A DNA stretch of 64,000 nt from Candidatus Rifleibacteriota bacterium (GCA_015232575.1 JADFZL010000001.1:248001-312000), one strand, 5' to 3'. Counted from the first letter of the stretch, positions 1-9,645 are shown. Numbers and translations are program-made. The notes: generated from the sequence alone by a model not told the origin.

Positions 1-318
1 AAGAACATCAGGAAGAACACCGACAAAACCTCTTAATAATTTTGGAAGCGGTCTTGGTGCACAATCTACAATACCAATCTGAAGAATAAATATATTTTTT
101 GCGTCTTGACTGAAATAATCGTTCCTGAGAAGAAATTCATCAAGAGTTGAAGTGATATTTGCCCCACCATGCGACCAGTTAAATAAATGAAGGTTCAGAT
201 TTGGATATTTCATGGACAATTCACCCTTAAATAATTCCGGGTAAGTTAAATGAAATGGAATCCCATCTGAAAGTCTCGGTAAACTAAGGGAATCTCCAAA
301 AATATGAACTATCATCAT
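1..318 (-). CDS. SGNH/GDSL-like hydrolase, partial at window edge
   Basis: The reading frame is open from an ATG at 318 to the window edge, so only the first 106 codons are visible. A GGAG box lies about 6 bases upstream; a second ATG directly follows the first. The N-terminus has the GDS block (HIFGDSLSLPR), then a glycine block (WSHGGANI) and a third block (QIGIVDCAPRPL), in the order of SGNH hydrolase blocks I to III. The usual GxND of block III reads GIVD. Such proteins are common in polysaccharide loci, where some act on O-acyl groups. The substrate is unknown. It is divergent from the wlbA operon. Confidence 0.6.
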   Translation of the reverse strand, partial: MMIVHIFGDSLSLPRLSDGIPFHLTYPELFKGELSMKYPNLNLHLFNWSHGGANITSTLDEFLLRNDYFSQDAKNIFILQIGIVDCAPRPLPKLLRGFVGVLPDVL

Positions 319-1027
319 ATCACACTCCCAGCTGATCTTAACTAAAAAATTGATTGCAGAAAATCTTCTCACAGCGATTAGATTATGTCAAGTGCATTAT
401 TAATCAATCAGCAATTTTCGGTTTGAGTTCCCATACCTCTTTATTAAATGCTTTCGCTTCGACATCTATTGTCATCCACTTAATAAGCCAATTCTAATAT
501 TATTCAATTGATTGATTAAAATATTTCTTTCTTTTGTTTACGTGAATTAAAAAACCACGTATTTTAGGCTTCTTTTGTTCACAAAGAATAGAAACATAGA
601 TTCACTCGCAAAAACAACAATAATAATCGAAAATCAGCGTCAAAGCACAAACCGAGCATAGCTGCTAATCACTTCTGGTAGTATATTCAAGTAGCTATAC
701 ATAATGCAAGCATAAAATAAACAGCATTTTCATTCAAGAAAACTTCTGGAAATGGCCGTTCAAATTGTTATCCATTTTTACTTGACCATTCTAAAAAAAA
801 TGAAGTATAATCTGCAATTCCTTATCAAAGTGATTTCTGATAAGAAAATCTTTGAGAATGATAAGTCTTTTTATTTTTCAAAAGTATTTCAAACTTTTTT
901 ATACATTTTAGCATTAAACTGAAGTTTAATTGGAGAGTAAAACATAATTTCTGCGGACTTCGTAATATCAAATCAAGAATGCTGATCTTACTGAAAAAAA
1001 TTCAGAAGGAATATCTGGGAGGAATTT
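319..1027. other. AT-rich intergenic region between divergent genes
   Basis: About 700 bases with no convincing gene on either strand. The short antisense frame over 968-1294 overlaps wlbA and looks spurious. The only signal seen is a sigma-70-like promoter at 782-811 pointing into wlbA, which would leave a leader of roughly 210 bases. No clear hairpin terminator or riboswitch was recognised in that leader. Confidence 0.5.
782..811 (+). promoter_or_regulatory. Candidate sigma-70 promoter for the wlbA operon
   Basis: TTGACC at 782-787, an 18-base spacer and a consensus TATAAT at 806-811. It is the best promoter-like match in the gap before wlbA. Prediction from sequence only. Confidence 0.4.
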
Positions 1028-1978
1028 GTGATAAAAAACTTTGCTTTGATTGGTGTTGGTGGTTATATTGCACCTCGTCATCTTCAAGCGATAAAAGACA
1101 CAAACAATAATCTGCTTGCAGCGGTTGATAAAAATGATTCGGTTGGAATATTGGATCGTTATTTTTTTGATGTTGATTTTTTTACTGAATTTGAGAGATT
1201 TGATAGACATATCGACAAACTTCATCGAATGAAGGATGAAAAGCGAGTTCATTATGTCAGTATATGTTCTCCAAACTATCTGCACGATGCTCATATTCGT
1301 TTTGCATTAAAAGCTGGTGCAGATGCTATTTGCGAGAAGCCACTTGTCTTAAACCCCTGGAATCTTGATCTTCTGGCACAACTTGAACAGGACACCGGAA
1401 AAAGAGTCTATAATATTCTTCAACTTCGAGTTCTTCCTTCTATTGTAAAATTAAAGGAAGAAATCGAAGCAATAGAAACAAAGGAAAAATACGACATTGT
1501 ATTAACATACATAACAAGTCGTGGAAAATGGTACAACTACTCCTGGAAAGGTGATGTTTCAAAATCCGGTGGAATTGCAACAAATATTGGAATTCATTTT
1601 TTTGACATGCTTATCTGGATTTTTGGAAAACCTCAGTATCATGAATTGCACCTTTCAGAGCCAAATAAAGCCGCAGGTTTTATTGAGCTTGAAAAAGCAA
1701 GAGTCAAATGGTTTTTATCACTTGATCCGAAAGATCTTCCGGGACCTGCATTGGAAGCAAAAAAAACAACTTTCAGGACAATAACATATAATGGCAAAGA
1801 AATTGAATTCTCAGACGGCTTCACAGATCTGCATACTCAGGTTTACAAAAGAATTTTGTCAGGTAAAGGTTTCTCAATCGAAGATGCCCGGGAATCAATA
1901 GTTCTGGCGCATCAGATACGCAACAGTAAAATTGGGAAAACTCCCGATGCAGATCTTCACCCAGCCGTAAAGCTATAA
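1028..1978 (+). CDS. wlbA: WlbA/WbpB-type UDP-N-acetyl-glucuronate-type dehydrogenase (Gfo/Idh/MocA)
   Basis: 316 residues, GTG start with GGGAGGAA 3-4 bases upstream. The Rossmann start (GVGGYIAPRH, residues 9-18) and the block CEKPL with Lys104 are typical of the Gfo/Idh/MocA family. The overall sequence (KNDSVG, FTEFERFDRH, SPNYLHDAHI) closely resembles WlbA/WbpB. That enzyme oxidises C3 of UDP-GlcNAcA to the 3-keto sugar, using NAD and recycling it with 2-oxoglutarate, on the way to UDP-2,3-diacetamido sugars. It is followed 32 bases later by a UDP-GlcNAc 2-epimerase homologue, as in B-band O-antigen type pathways. The expected 6-dehydrogenase (WbpA) and acetyltransferase (WbpD) are not in this window. 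Confidence 0.88.
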   Translation: MIKNFALIGVGGYIAPRHLQAIKDTNNNLLAAVDKNDSVGILDRYFFDVDFFTEFERFDRHIDKLHRMKDEKRVHYVSICSPNYLHDAHIRFALKAGADAICEKPLVLNPWNLDLLAQLEQDTGKRVYNILQLRVLPSIVKLKEEIEAIETKEKYDIVLTYITSRGKWYNYSWKGDVSKSGGIATNIGIHFFDMLIWIFGKPQYHELHLSEPNKAAGFIELEKARVKWFLSLDPKDLPGPALEAKKTTFRTITYNGKEIEFSDGFTDLHTQVYKRILSGKGFSIEDARESIVLAHQIRNSKIGKTPDADLHPAVKL

Positions 1979-2010
1979 ATGCTGAAAGTTTTATATTTTC
2001 GGAGACACTG

Positions 2011-3138
2011 ATGAAAATTCTGACGGTAGTTGGTGCAAGACCACAATTTGTTAAAGCAGCAGTAGTAAGTAGAGCAATAAAAAATCATAATTCTTCAAAT
2101 GCAATTTCTTCATCGAAATACCATGTTGATGAAAAAATTCTTCATACTGGGCAGCATTATGATGAAAATATGTCCGATGTTTTTTTTGAAGAACTTGCTA
2201 TTCCAAAACCAGATTATAATCTCGCAATTGGTTCTGGAACTCACGGATTACAAACTGGGCAGATGCTAATCGAAATAGAAAAAGTTCTCACCAGAGAAGA
2301 ATTTGACTTGTTGCTGGTATATGGTGATACAAACTCCACTCTTGCAGCAGCTTTGGCAGCCTCAAAACTAAATATTCCCATTGCTCACGTTGAAGCCGGT
2401 TTACGTTCATTTAACCGTCAGATGCCAGAGGAAATTAACAGGGTATTGACCGATCATCTCTCGAAGTGGCTTTTCTGTCCAACTGGGTCTGCAGTTAAGA
2501 ATCTTATTAATGAAGGAATCAATACTCCGAATGTTATTAATGTCGGTGATGTTATGTATGATGCAGCGCTTTTTTACAGCAAAATGTCACTCACAAGGAG
2601 ATCTGAATTAACAGATAGGCTTCCAGAGAAGTTTATTCTTGCAACTGTTCACCGACCGGCAAGTACAGATGATCCGAAAATATTACTTTCTCTGTTAGAA
2701 ATACTTGAAGAAGCTGGAAAGAAGTATTTTCCGGTGTTTTTCCCTTTACACCCGAGAACAAAAAATTTGATGAAAAGCAATAATGATTATTTTGGAAGAT
2801 TTAATGAATCGAATAAGTATGTTATTTTTTCCGAACCACTTGGTTATCTTGATATGATTTTTGCTGAAAAAAAATCCGAATTAATTATGACAGATTCCGG
2901 CGGTGTTCAGAAAGAAGCATATTTTCACTCAAAACCTTGCATTACAATGAGATCAGAAACAGAATGGGTTGAACTCGTTGAAGCAGGTTGGAATTATGTT
3001 ACCGGGATATCAAGAGACTCAATAATGAATGTACTGCAGAAAATTTCAAACAAGGACTGGCAAGCAGCACCTCGACCATCATTGTTTGGAAATTCTGACG
3101 CTGGAGAAATGATTATTAAAAACTTGATAGCAATTTAA
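2011..3138 (+). CDS. UDP-N-acetylglucosamine 2-epimerase (WecB/WbpI family, non-hydrolysing)
   Basis: 375 residues, the usual length for this GT-B-fold family. Landmarks are GARPQFVKAA (8-17), HTGQHYD, YGDTNSTLAAALAA, HVEAGLRSFNRQMPEE and the C-terminal DSGGVQKEA nucleotide-binding block. The enzyme inverts C2 of a UDP-GlcNAc-type sugar in the cytoplasm. Next to WlbA it more likely serves a WbpI-like role (2,3-diacetamido uronic acid epimerisation) than simple ManNAc formation; this is an inference from context. It follows wlbA by 32 bases and probably shares its transcript. Confidence 0.88.
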   Translation: MKILTVVGARPQFVKAAVVSRAIKNHNSSNAISSSKYHVDEKILHTGQHYDENMSDVFFEELAIPKPDYNLAIGSGTHGLQTGQMLIEIEKVLTREEFDLLLVYGDTNSTLAAALAASKLNIPIAHVEAGLRSFNRQMPEEINRVLTDHLSKWLFCPTGSAVKNLINEGINTPNVINVGDVMYDAALFYSKMSLTRRSELTDRLPEKFILATVHRPASTDDPKILLSLLEILEEAGKKYFPVFFPLHPRTKNLMKSNNDYFGRFNESNKYVIFSEPLGYLDMIFAEKKSELIMTDSGGVQKEAYFHSKPCITMRSETEWVELVEAGWNYVTGISRDSIMNVLQKISNKDWQAAPRPSLFGNSDAGEMIIKNLIAI

Positions 3139-3244
3139 GCCTATTAGTTGTTGAAGGCAAAGCACTGCAGGCATTTCATAAAAGTAAATTTTGCCTCGCG
3201 CTCATGGATGACGATGCACCCAGTCTTTTTTTGTGGATAAACTT

Positions 3245-3991
3245 TTATTTTTCAGCCAAAATAAAATACCAAGGTAAATGAAGAGGACCAGAAAACTGTA
3301 TTCTTCGACCATTGAGCAATTTCTCAGTATAGGTTCCTATGCCTTTCGGATTGGTTCGTTCAAGATCAATATCAATTTCGAACTGGCAATATGAAAGCTT
3401 TGGAAACCCACAATTTCTAAGGTGTTCTGAAATGAGGTTCAGTGAGTATACATTATAAAAATATTCGCTGGGTTTGCCATCATGCTGTTTTCTGTTGTGA
3501 TCTTCAACCTTAATTGTGCAGTTTAAATCTCCATCAAAGAAAAGAGATGTCATAGCAATCCAGTTCTTTGCCATTCTTGAAAATGAAAGAATCGGCTCTC
3601 TAAAGTCTGGAAGCCAGGAAAGTGTTTGAAAGGAAACAATCCCATCAAATCTTTTTAAATAACTTGAATTCTCTTTATAAAGATCACCTACCTCCAACTT
3701 GGAATTCATTTGGTGTTTTTGTAAAATCATATTTCCTTCATCAATAAGCTCCTGATTTATATCCATACCTGAAAAATGCGTATTAGGAAACTTTTTGTTC
3801 AAGTAGAATATGTTTGCTCCTTTTCCACAGCCAACATCAAGGATTTCTTCTGAGATTTCATTTTTTATTATGTCTTTCTCCATGAGCCATTGTACAAAAG
3901 CAACTGTGCTTTTATATGGATTCAAAAACTGCGAATCGTGGTATTGAGAATCACTCTTTACCTGGAGCCATTCGTCAACTTTCTGAGTCAT
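3245..3991 (-). CDS. Class I SAM-dependent methyltransferase
   Basis: About 248 residues. The glycine-rich motif I is clear (ILDVGCGKGANIFYL), followed by an acidic motif II (GMDINQE) and VSFQTLSW as the post-II segment. The frame extends to a TTG at 4006, but an AAGGAG box lies inside that extension 6 bases before the ATG at 3991, so 3991 is the start chosen. It lies on the opposite strand between plus-strand polysaccharide genes. The substrate is unknown; modification of a sugar or lipid-linked glycan is plausible from location only. Confidence 0.75.
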   Translation of the reverse strand: MTQKVDEWLQVKSDSQYHDSQFLNPYKSTVAFVQWLMEKDIIKNEISEEILDVGCGKGANIFYLNKKFPNTHFSGMDINQELIDEGNMILQKHQMNSKLEVGDLYKENSSYLKRFDGIVSFQTLSWLPDFREPILSFSRMAKNWIAMTSLFFDGDLNCTIKVEDHNRKQHDGKPSEYFYNVYSLNLISEHLRNCGFPKLSYCQFEIDIDLERTNPKGIGTYTEKLLNGRRIQFSGPLHLPWYFILAEK

Positions 3992-4006
3992 AATTTTCTC
4001 CTTCAA

Positions 4007-4742
4007 TCTGTTAAGGTAATTTCATAATTGTGATTATATCAAACCATAAATCAATTAAATACGGCATTTTAGAATGGCAAATAACTTCGCTGTCAGTTTG
4101 AAATAAGCAGTAAAGAAAACATTTTTTTCATTCTCAAAAAGGGTTAGATATTATTGAGTTTCTTTACTGATACATATAATTATCATAGATCTTTATGTTT
4201 TTCAACCATAAAATGACACCATAAAATGCTCAACAATCCTTTGTTTTATATATTTTTTCTGACGGCAGACAGATTACTAATAAAGACCTTGTTTACCTGA
4301 AAGAACTGATTAGTTTTACTATCGCAAAGAATGAATAACCCAATAGAAAACATTCGCTTACAGATATCTGAAGCTTCCCAAAATATTTCAGCAAACAAAG
4401 AATTTGACAGACTCTGACTGCTAGTGTTAAAATTCTGCGGAATTCACGGTTTTCCCTGGAAATTGAACGTATTAATTCGCAATGGTAGCTGATTTTTCTG
4501 GAAAATACAGTTAATATGAATCGCAGCAATCGAATTTCTTATACCAACCGAAAACGGCATATAGTTTAAATGATATGGTTTTATTTAAATTACACGTTAT
4601 TGTTGAACAGATTTAAGCTCAAACAATTTTACAGAAGTTTTTTTGCTCGATTCAGAGTACTTTTTGAAATACTTATCTTCAAACACACTTTGTCTGCTTA
4701 AAAAAGTGTAACGAATTGAGCTGTTTTTGGAAAGGCAAAATA
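4007..4742. other. AT-rich gap with no recognised gene
   Basis: About 735 bases between the methyltransferase and the next glycosyltransferase. A 78-codon minus-strand frame (4293-4529) has no ribosome-binding site or recognisable motif and was not accepted. No repeats of the families found elsewhere in the window occur here. Confidence 0.4.
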
Positions 4743-5936
4743 ATGAAAATAGTGCTTGTAACTGAATGGTACGTCGAAAAAATGGGTTATGCTGAAAACT
4801 GTCTCGCTAAAGCTCTTGCTTCTCTGAATGAAGAAGTGCATATTGTTACTTCGAATGTGAAGCCATATTATGATTCTCCATTTTTTTCAAAAGTATACGG
4901 AGATTTTCTTGGTAATCCAATTGAGGAAGTTGGAACTAAGGAAGTAGATGGTTATTATGTTCATAGATTGCCTATGATGCAATTTAAGCAACATTTTCTG
5001 AAGGGACTTCCGGGAATGCTTAAGAGATTAAAACCTGATATTGTACAAACATTTGATTCAAGATATCTTATGACCGCATTGATTGGAATCTTATCTCCGA
5101 TATTGGGTTATAAAATGTTTACAGCAAATCATACTGTTGCCAGCGTTTACCCGCCTTACTTCAATTACGATAAAATGAAATTACCCGAGCGTATAAAAAT
5201 TCGATTATTTCACACTCTTCCGGGATTTGTCAGCAGTTTGTTTACCTCAAGATCATTTCCGGCAACTATTGACGCTGCAGAAATTTCCAGAAAATTTTTC
5301 GGAGTTTCAGAAAATAAACTTATCGTTGACCCGCTTGGTGTAGACACAGATCTCTTCCATCCCCCATTAGCAATCGGTGAGGTAGAAATGAGAAATGAAA
5401 CGAGGAAATCTCTCCAGATCAATGAAAATGAAGTATTGTGTGTTTACACTGGAAGATTTACAGAGGATAAGAATCCTTTGTGCCTCGCTCAGGCAATTGA
5501 TGCAATCGTAAGCCGTGGGGAACCATTCAGAGGAGTATTTTTCGGTGAAGGTCAGCAAAAAGAAAGTATTTCGAAATTACGGGGTTGCACCGTTAAGCCA
5601 TTTGTCCCCTTTAAAAAACTTGCAGAAGTTTTCTGGGCATCAGATGTCGGAATATGGCCTAGGCAAGAATCAATAAGCATGATAGATGCAGCAGCCTGTG
5701 GTTTGCCAATTATTATCAGCGATAGAGTACTCGCAAAGGAAAGAGTAGAAGGAAATGGTCTGACTTATATTGAAAATAATTCAGAAAACCTTGCTGAAAT
5801 GCTTCTAAAAATGAAAGACGTAGAACTTCGTAAGAAACTTGGAAAATTCGGAAGCGAAAAAATTCAAAATAAATTTAGCTGGAAAGCAATTGCGCTAAGA
5901 AGATTAGCTGAATATAAAAAGCATATTGCCTTATGA
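4743..5936 (+). CDS. Glycosyltransferase, GT4-like (GT-B fold)
   Basis: About 397 residues. ATG at 4743 is preferred over an upstream in-frame TTG at 4716 because GGAAAGG lies 7 bases before it and MKIVLVTEWY is a typical GT4 N-terminus. The C-terminal half shows the donor-binding pattern of family 4: YTGRFTEDKNP, then WPRQESISMIDAAACGLP. In the second segment the usual E-x7-E pair is altered, with Asp where the second Glu normally stands. It should transfer a sugar from a nucleotide donor to a lipid-linked glycan at the inner face of the membrane. Donor and acceptor are unknown. Confidence 0.8.
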   Translation: MKIVLVTEWYVEKMGYAENCLAKALASLNEEVHIVTSNVKPYYDSPFFSKVYGDFLGNPIEEVGTKEVDGYYVHRLPMMQFKQHFLKGLPGMLKRLKPDIVQTFDSRYLMTALIGILSPILGYKMFTANHTVASVYPPYFNYDKMKLPERIKIRLFHTLPGFVSSLFTSRSFPATIDAAEISRKFFGVSENKLIVDPLGVDTDLFHPPLAIGEVEMRNETRKSLQINENEVLCVYTGRFTEDKNPLCLAQAIDAIVSRGEPFRGVFFGEGQQKESISKLRGCTVKPFVPFKKLAEVFWASDVGIWPRQESISMIDAAACGLPIIISDRVLAKERVEGNGLTYIENNSENLAEMLLKMKDVELRKKLGKFGSEKIQNKFSWKAIALRRLAEYKKHIAL

Positions 5937-5949
5937 AAAGATAAATAAA

Positions 5950-7344
5950 ATGTTTATTTTTTTTTCGCTCGTTATTTTAATGATATCAGTGCTTCTTTAT
6001 AAAAAAGCCTCTGGTTTTCTTGGATTGAAATATTATAATCTGGGGATGTTTGTTTTTTACAACATGCTGATTTTTACTTTTTTTTCTTCTATTCAAATTC
6101 TTTATGGTTTAGAACCTCCAGGTTACATTCCTACTTTTTCTGAAAGTGAAACTCTTCGTTTGTTTGGCTGGCTAGTAGTAATGTATACTATGCTGGGGAT
6201 TCCTTCAGGCATGATTTTTGCTAATCACATATTTGGAATAAATTCAATGAAAAAACTTGTATTTTGTTACCATCATAAAGAACCAGTCATTTCTGATAAT
6301 TCTGGTTTTAAGAATACAATTATGTTTTTTTCGGTTTTAACTTTTATTGTGTTCATTTATTCGATTGTTTCTCAAGCCGATAAAGTTCCTTTTTTCGCGT
6401 TCCTCTCTGGGGATGACACAATCCTTGAGCTGATGAGGCTTAGAAGAAATTCTGGATTTAAGAGTGAAAGCTATATTTTTCAAAATCTGGTTATTCTTTT
6501 AACAGGTATTTTACCGGTGTTCTGTTATACTTCTTTTTTTTATTGGAGAAAATTTCGAACATGGAAAAATTTTTTCTGGTTTGTATTTTCCTTTTTTACT
6601 TCCATAATATATTCAATTTCTGCGCTAGTCAAAGGACCTGTAGTCTATCTATTATTAGGAATGGTTTTTGCATTTTTCATGGCTTCTAAAAAGAAATATA
6701 ATCTTAGCAAGCTTCTTCCAATTGGGTTGTTGTTTTTGTTTCTGATGGGCATATTATCCGTTTTTTTTCAAGGAGTTGAAAAAAGCGGAACATTTGGGGT
6801 ATTTGACTATTTAATAATAGGTGTTGGTGCATTTTTCCATAGAGTTTGCTTTGGACAGCTTATATGCAGCTATCTTGCATTCGATTATTTTCCAGCTATT
6901 CATGAACATCTGGGGTTTTCTTCTACAGGAAGGGCAATTCATGATATTTTAGGTTTGCCTTTCAGCGATGATTATGGAATAATTGTTATGAGTATTTTCA
7001 GACCCGAACAAGTTGCAGCAGGAACTGCTGGTCATGCAACTACAATGTTTTTTGGAGAAGCATGGGCAAATTTTGGATATTTCGGAATATTAATTGCACC
7101 ACTTTGGGTTGGTTTTGTAACTCAGATTGTAAATATATTTTTTTTAAAAATTGAAAAAAAACCGTTTAACATGGCTTTATATATATTTTTTCTAATAATA
7201 CTGCCTATAAACAGCAGTTTTATCGGTTTTTACTATCCCGCATGGCTGATTCAATACCTGCTGCTTATCGGGCTTATTTACTTTTTCTATTATTTATTTA
7301 ATGACAAAATTCGTTTTAATTTTAAGGAAAAAAATTATGTTTGA
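5950..7344 (+). CDS. Wzy-like oligosaccharide repeat-unit polymerase
   Basis: About 464 residues, almost entirely hydrophobic, with roughly ten or more membrane segments and one large polar loop in the second half (around FSSTGRAIHDILG to PEQVAAGTAGHATT). This architecture, at this place in a polysaccharide locus, fits an O-antigen or repeat-unit polymerase. Family members have very low sequence identity, so the call rests on topology and context. ATG at 5950 has only a weak upstream GAAAAG; a TTG at 5926 would overlap the preceding gene by 11 bases. Its stop overlaps the cupin start by 8 bases. No Wzx flippase was seen in the window. Confidence 0.65.
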   Translation: MFIFFSLVILMISVLLYKKASGFLGLKYYNLGMFVFYNMLIFTFFSSIQILYGLEPPGYIPTFSESETLRLFGWLVVMYTMLGIPSGMIFANHIFGINSMKKLVFCYHHKEPVISDNSGFKNTIMFFSVLTFIVFIYSIVSQADKVPFFAFLSGDDTILELMRLRRNSGFKSESYIFQNLVILLTGILPVFCYTSFFYWRKFRTWKNFFWFVFSFFTSIIYSISALVKGPVVYLLLGMVFAFFMASKKKYNLSKLLPIGLLFLFLMGILSVFFQGVEKSGTFGVFDYLIIGVGAFFHRVCFGQLICSYLAFDYFPAIHEHLGFSSTGRAIHDILGLPFSDDYGIIVMSIFRPEQVAAGTAGHATTMFFGEAWANFGYFGILIAPLWVGFVTQIVNIFFLKIEKKPFNMALYIFFLIILPINSSFIGFYYPAWLIQYLLLIGLIYFFYYLFNDKIRFNFKEKNYV

Positions 7345-7777
7345 ACAAGTTCTTGATAAAGATGTTGTTATTGCAATAATAATAAAAACTGATTTTGAAA
7401 AAACTGGAATTGAGTTTTTTACTCCTCCTCATTTTTCACAGCAGCTCGCCTATATGAAGCGCCCCAGAGATTATTTCATCGAACCGCATGTTCATAATCC
7501 AATTCCCAGAGAAGTCGTATTGACTCAGGAAGTCCTGTTCATCAAATCAGGAAAAGTACGTGTTGATTTTTACAGCGATGAAAAGGAATATTTAAGCAGC
7601 AGAGTCCTTCACCCGGGCGATGTTATTCTTCTTGCAGGCGGAGGTCACAGCTTCATGATGCTCGAAGAATCAGAAATTATTGAGGTTAAACAGGGTCCTT
7701 TTTCGGGAGAAAAAGACAAGCAGAGATTCTCTGCCGTAAACGAAAATTCGATAATAGTACAGGAGAAAGCCTTATGA
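7337..7777 (+). CDS. Small cupin protein of a polysaccharide locus
   Basis: 146 residues, ATG at 7337 behind AAGG, overlapping the polymerase stop by 8 bases. A single cupin fold is indicated by EPHVHN near residue 50 and by HPGDVILLAGGGHSF later, which supply histidines for a metal site. The overlaps on both sides (ATGA with the next gene) show strict co-expression with the aminotransferase. Related small cupins in surface-glycan clusters are often annotated as sugar isomerase-like. The reaction here is not known. Confidence 0.6.
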   Translation: MFEQVLDKDVVIAIIIKTDFEKTGIEFFTPPHFSQQLAYMKRPRDYFIEPHVHNPIPREVVLTQEVLFIKSGKVRVDFYSDEKEYLSSRVLHPGDVILLAGGGHSFMMLEESEIIEVKQGPFSGEKDKQRFSAVNENSIIVQEKAL

Positions 7778-8886
7778 TTCCAGTAAACCAACCTTTATTG
7801 GACGGAAATGAAAAGAAATACCTTAATGAATGCATAGATACTGGCTGGATTTCTTCTGAAGGTCCGTTTATAAAACAATTTGAGGAAACTTTTGCAGCCA
7901 GAGTGAACCGGAAATACGGTATCGCCGTATGCAACGGTTCTGCCGCACTTGATATAGCTGTTGCAGCACTCAGACTCGGACCCGGCGACGAGGTGATCCT
8001 TCCCAGTTTCACAATTATTTCCTGTGCCGCTGCAATTGTGCGGATGGGAGCCACTCCGGTTGTTATCGACAGCGATCCGGTTACATGGAACATGGATGTC
8101 TCTCTTCTGGAAAAGAAAATTACTCCAAAAACAAAAGCTATCATGCCGGTTCACATTTACGGACTCCCCGTAAACATGGAACCTCTGATGAAACTGGCAA
8201 AGAAACACGGATTGAAAATTATTGAAGACGCAGCTGAAATGCATGGTCAGACATTTAAGGGCTTACCATGCGGAAGTTTCGGCGACATAAGCGCATTCAG
8301 TTTTTATCCAAACAAACACATAACCACAGGTGAAGGCGGAATGCTGGTAACAGACGATGAGGAACTTGCTGAAAGATGCCGTTCATTGAGAAATCTTTGT
8401 TTTCAGCCAAAACGACGATTTGTACATGAAGAACTTGGCTGGAACATGCGAATGACTAATCTTCAGGCTGCACTTGGAATTGCCCAGCTTGAACGCCTTT
8501 CATTATTTGTTGAAAAAAAGCGTAAAATGGGAAAATTCTACACAGAACTCCTGAAGAATGTTGAAGGAATAGAACTTCCTCTTTCAAAAACAGAATACTC
8601 TGAAAATATCTACTGGGTTTATGGTCTTGTTATCAAAGACAGTGTCAGATTTGATGCACAGGAAGCAATGGCAAAGCTTTCCGAAAAGGGTATCGGGACC
8701 AGACCATTTTTCTGGCCAATGCATGAACAGCCGGTTTTTCATAAAATGCAGCTTTTCCTGAATGAAAAATATCCAGTGGCTGAAAGACTTGCGCGACGCG
8801 GGTTTTACATTCCCAGCGGTCTTGCACTGACCGAAGACCAAATGCAGGAAGTCGTGCAGGCAGTAAAAGACATTTTCGCAAGATAA
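7774..8886 (+). CDS. DegT/DnrJ/EryC1/StrS sugar aminotransferase
   Basis: 370 residues. PLP-binding Lys181 lies in SFYPNKHITTGEGG, and the N-terminal MIPVNQPLLDGNEKKYL with GDEVILPSFT and VPVHIYG-like segments (MPVHIYGLPV) is closest to GDP-perosamine synthase-type enzymes. These transfer an amino group from glutamate to a 4-keto (or 3-keto) nucleotide sugar. It could act on the keto product of WlbA or on a 4-keto sugar from the CapD-type dehydratase at 22812-24677; sequence alone does not decide. Start overlaps the cupin stop (ATGA). Confidence 0.85.
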   Translation: MIPVNQPLLDGNEKKYLNECIDTGWISSEGPFIKQFEETFAARVNRKYGIAVCNGSAALDIAVAALRLGPGDEVILPSFTIISCAAAIVRMGATPVVIDSDPVTWNMDVSLLEKKITPKTKAIMPVHIYGLPVNMEPLMKLAKKHGLKIIEDAAEMHGQTFKGLPCGSFGDISAFSFYPNKHITTGEGGMLVTDDEELAERCRSLRNLCFQPKRRFVHEELGWNMRMTNLQAALGIAQLERLSLFVEKKRKMGKFYTELLKNVEGIELPLSKTEYSENIYWVYGLVIKDSVRFDAQEAMAKLSEKGIGTRPFFWPMHEQPVFHKMQLFLNEKYPVAERLARRGFYIPSGLALTEDQMQEVVQAVKDIFAR

Positions 8887-8895
8887 GGATAAACT

Positions 8896-9645
8896 ATGAA
8901 AAAAGATGTTTTCAAAAACTATTCAAAATATTACGATCTACTCTATAAAGATAAAGATTATTCTCTGGAAGCAGAGTATATTCGTTCACTTCTGAAAAAA
9001 CATTCCCCACATGCCGCTGAAATCCTTGAATTCGGTTGTGGGACAGGTATTCACGCACATCTTCTTCACAAAATGGGATATCAGATTGAGGGTATTGATT
9101 TATCTGAAGAAATGCTTGAATTTGGAAGAAAAAAACACCCGGAAATCAAATTCCATAAAGGAAACATTGGAAATATAAATCTGGGAAAAAAGTTTGATGC
9201 CGTAATTTCCATATTTCATGTTTTCAGTTACCTGACTTCGAATGAAGACCTCTTCAATACCTTTACCACAGCCTCTTCGCACTTAAAAGAAGGTGGTGTA
9301 CTGTTATTCGACTGCTGGTATGGTCCGGGAGTAATCACAGATAAGCCTCAGACAAGAGTTAAGAGACTTGAAAATGAAAGTATTTCTGTGTGCAGAATTG
9401 CTGAATCGGAAATATTTCCGAACAATAACACAGTAAACGTAAATTACACGGTTTTGATAAAGGACAAAAAAACTGATTCTGTTGAAGAAATCAGAGAAAC
9501 ACACAAAATGCGCTATCTGTTCACTCCAGAAGTTGAGTTTTTATGTGAAAGAGCAGGTCTGAAAATTCAGGCAGTCTACAAATGGCTTAACACGGAAGAA
9601 CCTGATTTTCAAAGCTGGAATGCGTGTTTCATTGCAAGAAAATGA
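8896..9645 (+). CDS. Class I SAM-dependent methyltransferase
   Basis: 249 residues, ATG 9 bases after the aminotransferase stop with AAGGAT just upstream. Motif I is ILEFGCGTGIHAHLL, followed by GIDLSEEML and AVISIFHVFSYL, the usual methyltransferase order. A likely role is N- or O-methylation of the amino sugar made by the adjacent aminotransferase; this is inferred from operon position. The stop overlaps the next start (ATGA). Confidence 0.78.
   Translation: MKKDVFKNYSKYYDLLYKDKDYSLEAEYIRSLLKKHSPHAAEILEFGCGTGIHAHLLHKMGYQIEGIDLSEEMLEFGRKKHPEIKFHKGNIGNINLGKKFDAVISIFHVFSYLTSNEDLFNTFTTASSHLKEGGVLLFDCWYGPGVITDKPQTRVKRLENESISVCRIAESEIFPNNNTVNVNYTVLIKDKKTDSVEEIRETHKMRYLFTPEVEFLCERAGLKIQAVYKWLNTEEPDFQSWNACFIARK

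Noticed and set aside
968..1294. 108-codon minus-strand frame overlapping wlbA
   Set aside because: Antisense shadow of a strongly recognised gene.
4293..4529. 78-codon minus-strand frame in the gap before the GT4 gene
   Set aside because: No ribosome-binding site, no recognisable motif, AT-rich random-looking composition.
7686..8244. Minus-strand frames of about 150 codons over the aminotransferase start
   Set aside because: Shadows of the StrS-type aminotransferase frame; no independent signals.
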